Program-made: the position numbers and the translations under genes
Notes under the pieces: generated by a model
What the model saw: only the letters and a program-made list of their open reading frames with translations
What the model was told of the DNA's origin: nothing
The model's database searches: none
Assembly: GCA_000697335.1 (NCBI GenBank)
Contig: JNEM01010672.1
Location: 1 to 13,828, forward strand
Length of the DNA: 13,828 nucleotides
Direction of reading: 5' to 3'
Source: Conidiobolus incongruus B7586
Lineage: Eukaryota > Entomophthoromycota > Entomophthoromycetes > Entomophthorales > Conidiobolaceae
Shown: one piece after another, positions 8,926-13,828 of the stretch
Layout of the letters: every line of letters starts with the position of its first letter
Numbering within the stretch: position 1 is the stretch's first letter

Positions 8926-10419
8926 GTTATGTTCAAACTAATCAGAACAGAGTCCTTTAATATTTCAATTCTAAGCCAAGTAAAATTTTTTATTACTAAA
9001 GTATAATAATAATAATATATCAAAATAATCATATTGCTTATAGTTGAATAAATATTTCTATTTGTAAATTTTATCAAACCTACTATATAGTCATATTTAC
9101 ACAATATATATTTAAACTGCGTAATTTTATTATATATTATTATTCCTTGTTTATTTTGTAATTTAGAAATATTATATTATTAAGATATTATTTTATTATA
9201 GTTAATTCATTGTAATGTTTATTTTAAAAAACAAATCAAATTCATTAAATATCAAGTTCAAATTTTAGACTATTTCTAGCAATATAACCTTTACATTATA
9301 TAGCTTGAATAATTATTTTCACAATATCTTACGCTATTCAAATTATAAAAATGATCTGTTCATCAAATTTTTCAAAAAAAAGTATGTTGATTGGCTTATA
9401 AAAGTATTAAATTTATAAATTTCAAAGTTTAATCCATATTTTTCAAATATCAATAATCTTCAAGAATCAACTAATAAACATATTGATTTTTTATTTTTTG
9501 GAATTATAAATATAACACTTAATCAACTTTGATAATATTCGAAATATTAATTTTGAACAACAAATTTTCTGAATTTACTAAAATTCATTATACATAAATA
9601 AAAATCATATATAATACTTATTAATTTTTAAATGATTGATTCCTGAAATCTAATAAAAATTAAATATTGCTTCATAGTATCACTAATCTCTTTATATTTA
9701 ACTTAATTATATATTCATTGACAAACTACTTCAGTATCTATAAATATAAACAAGTCTATATAGGAAAGATTTGAAATGTAGTGTCTAGAATTATTAACAT
9801 TATATTGAAGTAATTAAAATAATTCAATGAATAATATAAAAAATTATCTAATTTATTTTCTCTCATTAGTATCTTTTATTTTAATTATAAAAATAATTAT
9901 CTAAATAATTTTTAATGAATATATCTAAAAATTTGAAATATTAATATAATGTAAATATATTTAAATTTTGTGTAAATTCAAAAATAGATATTGATTTAAA
10001 ATTTAATTATTAAATTCATTCAAGTATAATTTTTCAAAAATTTATTTATTATGAAAGAATATATTAATAAGAATATCAGGCAGATACTTATTATATTATA
10101 AATACTAATATTAAATAATTGTCCTAATACATCTAATGAGCTTTAACCATTCAACCACTCTATTTTGATGTAGTACAATCCATTTGATTTGTTTGAATAT
10201 TTAAATTATATATATGTGATTTTTTACTTTAATTATTATTCATTTTAGTATCTTCTTGATAGAGTCATTTTCCAAATTCAGATAATTTTATACCAATTAG
10301 TGTAGTGTTTAGTTTTTTTAATAATTGCAAGTAGCAACTTATGGTATACTTAGTGGCAGTGTAATAACAGAATTAAACTAATATTTTTTAAAAAATTGTT
10401 TTGGAGCTGATAAATTATA
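8811..10419. other. Spacer between the two NUC1 units
   Basis: About 1.6 kb of AT-rich DNA with normal CA/TG content and no believable gene. The minus-strand open frame at 8847-9104 is created mostly by the (AT)n tract. The one notable feature is the 66-bp palindrome at 8865-8930. Confidence 0.5.
8865..8930. repeat. 66-bp perfect palindrome with (AT)25 core
   Basis: ATAACCCA, then 25 AT units (8873-8922), then TGGGTTAT form a perfect self-complementary palindrome. The 8-bp non-AT arms on both sides mean it is more than a simple microsatellite. It is likely to form a cruciform or hairpin and to be unstable in length. It begins about 180 nt after the stop of NUC1 copy 1, outside the duplicated unit, and copy 2 has no counterpart. 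Confidence 0.9.
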
Positions 10420-10525
10420 TTTATATAGAAAAAGATATATAAATAAAGATGATCCGATCTATTTGAAATTGCTATAGATTTAATATTGTTTATTGTATTT
10501 ATGATCTTATGAAACATTAATTTAG

Positions 10526-10539
10526 ATGCTAACAAAGGT
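10526..10539 (+). repeat. Short copy of the NUC1 start-codon sequence
   Basis: ATGCTAACAAAGGT here matches ATGTTAACAAAGGT at the true start (10776-10789) in 13 of 14 bases, 250 bp upstream of it, and both are preceded by a TTTAG acceptor-like run. Read as coding it gives MLTKV, but the frame closes after 14 codons. It may be a local duplication of the start region or chance. Confidence 0.4.
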
Positions 10540-10775
10540 CTATTATCAAATGATTGATTCAACTAATTGATACTTTTTATTAAGTTTCAAGAACTCAACT
10601 TTGTCAATAACAATTCAAATATAATTATTAAACCCATAATATTTAGTTTACTAAATGGGTTAACAAAATTGAGTGTATGATCTCCTGAGAATATAGCATA
10701 AAATTTTAAGTTATCAATTAATTCAAAATAATAGATTTATTTTATTAATTATTATAATAATATAATTTTAGTAAT

Positions 10776-11886
10776 ATGTTAACAAAGGTTGGAATATTCC
10801 TCGGGGGAACTTCTCTCGGTATGCTGGGTATGCATATGTACTACAAGAACTTAAATAAAAATTCTCCAGTCGCTGTTCATCCTAGACCTGATAACACTCA
10901 CAATAATCGTATCGCTGTTAAAGATTCTATCTCTAATATTCCTCTCAAATGGGAAGGTGTTAGTGTACCTGGTAATATTCTCTATATGTTTGAATCAGTT
11001 TTCGATAGAATAAAACCGAAACTGATCAATGCTGAATATCAAATTTATTAATATTCTTTTATAGTGACCATTTCCGATGTGATTACTAGAGAAGGATATA
11101 TTACCTCTTTCAATAGACAACTTCGTAATCCTAACTGGGTAATTATATCAAAAACAAATTGAATTAATTTTAATTCTAATTTTGATAAATTAGGTTTTGG
11201 AACATTTGAGTTCTGAACGCCTCACAAATAACGGTGCTAATCGCGAACGTTCCAAATTTATTGAAGATCCATCTGTTCCCGAGCAATTCCGCGCCAAATT
11301 GAACGATTACTACAAATCTGGATATGACCGTGGTCACATGGCTCCTGCTGCTGATGTTAAATTCTCTCAGCAAGCTATGGATGACACCTTTTACCTCACT
11401 AATATGGCACCTCAAGTAGGTCCTGGCTTCAACCGTGAATACTGGGCTTACCTTGAAGAATTCTGCCGTAAACTGACTGCTGAATTTAAGGATGTTTATG
11501 TTGTTACTGGACCTCTCTACTTGCCCAAGAAGGATCCCAAGTTTCCCAACCCTGATAAGTGGTACGTTCAATATGAAGTCATTGGCAATCCTCCCAATGT
11601 TGCCGTTCCTACTCACTTCTTCAAGGTAATTCTTGCCATCCCCAAAAATGGTGGTACTCCTAGTCTTGGAGGTTTCGTTCTTCCCAACACTGAAATTCCC
11701 AATGAAACTCCATTGGAAAGATTCGTCTTACCCGTCGATGCTATTGAAAAGGCTGCTGGTTCCATCTTCTTCGACGAATTTGGCTCCGACAAAGTTAAAA
11801 AGTTGCCTCATCTCTGTAAGACAACTAAGTGTCAAACTATGTTACCCAAATTCATCCAAAATCAAAAGAAATTGACTGGCAATTGA
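10776..11886 (+). CDS. NUC1: Mitochondrial endonuclease G-like nuclease, copy 2, intact
   Basis: This encodes a non-specific DNA/RNA endonuclease of the EndoG/NUC1 family, expected at the mitochondrial inner membrane or intermembrane space, with roles in nucleic-acid turnover and cell death in other fungi. Exons: 10776-10971, 11065-11138 and 11194-11886, giving 320 aa against about 329 for yeast Nuc1. Introns are 93 nt (phase 1) and 55 nt (phase 0). Residues 5-22 form a Gly-rich hydrophobic segment like the N-terminus of yeast Nuc1 (LSGLVGLGAGTGL), the likely targeting and membrane part. NRQLRNPNWVLEH matches the family's entry motif. The catalytic DRGH is at 135-138 (His138), followed by MAPAAD; N170 in FNREYWA is the expected Mg ligand. 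VPTHFFK keeps H231. The start is the first Met, just upstream of the conserved hydrophobic segment. Nothing looks damaged, so this copy probably carries the ancestral function. Confidence 0.95.
10972..11064 (+). other. 93-nt first intron of NUC1 copy 2, with hairpin
   Basis: The donor is GTAATA and the acceptor is TTTATAG, in phase 1. An inverted repeat at 10994-11026 pairs ATCAGTTT with AAACTGAT (8 bp plus a G-T pair). It has the same 33-nt span and sits at the same offset from the donor as the hairpin in copy 1, although the loop sequence differs. Confidence 0.75.
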
Positions 11887-12001
11887 ATATCTAAAGATCC
11901 ATATGATAATCTTATAGAATTAGATCTGAATTCAATTAATGGTTTATCATTATTGTTGATTTTTACTATTTTGTTTATGATTGCAATCAAATTTATTTTA
12001 G

Positions 12002-12007
12002 AATAAA
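12002..12007 (+). promoter_or_regulatory. Candidate poly(A) signal of NUC1 copy 2
   Basis: An AATAAA lies about 116 nt after the stop, at the place matching the hexamer in copy 1. Confidence 0.45.
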
Positions 12008-12020
12008 AAATTGTAATTAA

Positions 12021-13260
12021 ATATCATATTTTTATTTTTGAATTAATAAAGTAATTTAGATTCCAAACCTAGTCTATTTTTATTTAGTTCATTTATACAA
12101 TATCAAATTTTGAAATAAATTCAACTTTTCAAAATAGAGTTATTTGTTTTAGATGATAAAAAGATTTATTGGTTGGTATACCATTGAGTAAAATTGGAGA
12201 CAGTTTATTCAATTATAAAGTATTTCATTGCTTGAGAATTCGAGGTTGTATATTTTAAATATATATAAATATTCTATTAATCATATCAATCTTGCTACTA
12301 ATTCTCCATTTATAATTTTTTCATAATATAAATTAATCTTTATTAATATCTGTAATTCACCAGATTTTAAATTGTCTTTTAAGTTTTATTCACTTACAAT
12401 TATGAATAACATATATGAAACTAAAAATTATATATTATTTTATAGACTATTTAAATAATGAGACTAAAAATTTACTTGTATTAATATTTTATTAAAGAAA
12501 CAAGCAGACAGAGTTGAAAAATTAAGCTATGGTTCACCATATATTTAGGACCTCAGTTTGGGAAATAACAAAATAGCTTATTAAGGAAAGCTGGAAAAAT
12601 TTACAAATAAAAGGATTTCACTACTCTACATTTAATCTGAACTTAATAATTCTACACTTATTATATTTGATAAATTTATCAAAATATCTATAATAAATTT
12701 CATAACTGATTAAAATTTCTGAATTTCTTTTATTAAAAATTAATTAAATTTGAATGATATAAATTTTTGCTTTAATAAGATAAACAGAATACTTATTAAA
12801 TAATAATATATAAATTAATTATGTTTGCTTATATCAATTTATCAATATTTTTTAAAAGATCAAATTCGGATAAATTGAGGAATGCTACTATAAATTTGGA
12901 TAGGAAATAATTTCAAATATGAAAAAATCCAACCATTTGTTATTAATTAATATTTTAACTCAAATATAACAAAAATCAAATATATTCCAGAAGTATTAAT
13001 TATAATATATCATTTAGTAAATCCCATAAATTACAAGCTTTTTTTATCAAAGAATTAAATATAATGATTAATAATAAATATTATTAGTAATGATTGAATA
13101 TTCATATAGATAGACTTAAGGCTTAAGAAATAATAATAGTATAATTTTAAAGATAAGAAAAGGAATCAAGTTTATTAATTTACTCCAAGAGTATTAATAG
13201 AATAAAATTGCATAAAAATATGAAATCAATACAGAATTTAGTATAAAATAAGTAATTAAC
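12021..13260. other. Intergenic, no gene seen
   Basis: AT-rich DNA with ordinary CA/TG content. A slightly less AT-rich patch near 12490-12620 has no long frame, splice structure or tRNA fold that I can find. Confidence 0.45.
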
Positions 13261-13828
13261 TGAATATTCAAAAAAATAAAATATTATAAATTATTTGAAA
13301 ATTAGTTTTTTAACAAAATATAATTAAAAATACCCTATTATTATTTAATAATATATTTAAATTATAAAATTTGATTTAAGCTGATATATTCTCAAATTGA
13401 TTAATCTAATAATAAAAATATAAATAATATTAATTTATATCTTATTTTTGTAAATTAATATATTATTAAATTTAAAACATTAATTATATATAAAATATAT
13501 AGGATAATTGATATTTTTAATATATTTAAATAAATTTTATTTTTTTATTATTAAAATGTTTTTAATTAAAAATTTAAAATAATATTAAAAAACTAGCTTT
13601 TTAAATTCTTATATATATTTTCATATAATTTTTTTAATTATAAATTATATAATTGATTTATATTTTAGAACCTAAATTAATTATATAAATAATTTTAAGT
13701 GATTAAATATATTATTTTTTTTCCTTTTTAATTCTTATTATTTTTTATATCTTTTATTATTTTTACAATTAAAGATGTATTCTATTAATATTATAATAAA
13801 TTAGTATTACTTAATATAAAACCTAATA
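13261..13828. repeat. AT-rich block with RIP-like CA/TG depletion at the right edge
   Basis: By hand count there are about 17 CA or TG dinucleotides in 568 bases, about 3 per 100. That resembles the left-end block (about 3.6 per 100) and is well below the roughly 9 per 100 of intergenic DNA at 3001-3360. No recognisable protein remains. It may be the edge of another mutated repeat running out of the window. Confidence 0.35.

Larger units (their letters stand above)
10420..12020 (+). repeat. Direct duplication unit, copy 2 (NUC1 gene plus flanks)
   Basis: This is the partner of about 7240-8810, in the same orientation. Exon positions and phases are identical; the first introns are both 93 nt and the second introns 52 and 55 nt. 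The non-coding flanks are recognisable but well diverged, whereas the exons stay very close. The duplication is therefore not recent, or the exons have been held by selection or gene conversion. Confidence 0.75.

Noticed and set aside
8847-9104. Minus-strand open frame across the (AT)25 tract
   Set aside because: It contains a Tyr-Ile repeat made by the microsatellite; the rest is AT-rich noise with no start or splice context.
10350-10562. Minus-strand 70-codon frame upstream of NUC1 copy 2
   Set aside because: It lies in the duplicated 5' flank, has intergenic composition, and no matching frame is evident in copy 1.
11176-11616. Minus-strand 146-codon frame inside NUC1 copy 2, with a similar frame at 8022-8369 in copy 1
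   Set aside because: It is the reverse-strand shadow of a well-identified nuclease exon. Its appearance in both copies follows from exon similarity.
12490-12620. Slightly GC-richer patch as a tRNA or small gene
   Set aside because: I could find no cloverleaf arms, tRNA promoter boxes, long frame or splice structure.

Overview
The window looks like nuclear DNA from a fungus with a very AT-rich genome. Intergenic DNA is close to pure A/T, while the genes are clearly richer in G and C. Genes carry several short spliceosomal introns of 51-55 nt, with GTA-type donors and TTAG/ATAG-type acceptors. The gene set is also fungal: an NMD3 with a yeast-like C-terminus, NUC1-type mitochondrial nucleases, and a small secreted Ser/Thr-rich protein with a possible Kre9/Knh1-like domain. 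I cannot place the organism more precisely by eye.

Layout. Positions 1 to about 1120 are depleted in CA and TG dinucleotides, as if altered by a repeat-induced-point-mutation-like process. A weak resemblance to a Ty3/Gypsy integrase suggests an old LTR-element fossil. A minus-strand gene at 1903-2592 encodes a secreted protein. A seven-exon gene at 4159-6067 encodes the 60S ribosome export adapter NMD3 (530 aa by my splice model). Two head-to-tail copies of an endonuclease G/NUC1 gene follow, at about 7592-8684 and 10776-11886, within a duplicated segment of about 1.6 kb that includes 5' and 3' flanks. The last 570 bp again show the CA/TG depletion of the left end.

Copy 2 of NUC1 is a complete 320-aa gene with an evident start. 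Copy 1 has a stop at the second codon of the corresponding start, and must use an inner ATG or a different first exon if it is still made. It also has D in place of H in the motif VPTHFFK. Both copies keep a 93-nt first intron with a hairpin in it. A 66-bp perfect palindrome around (AT)25 lies just after copy 1, and a 38-bp imperfect palindrome lies after NMD3.

The genes do not form a pathway: ribosome export, mitochondrial nuclease and cell surface are unrelated jobs. I found no clearly new multi-gene system. The best leads are the diverging NUC1 pair, its 5' end and intron hairpin, and the RIP-like borders.
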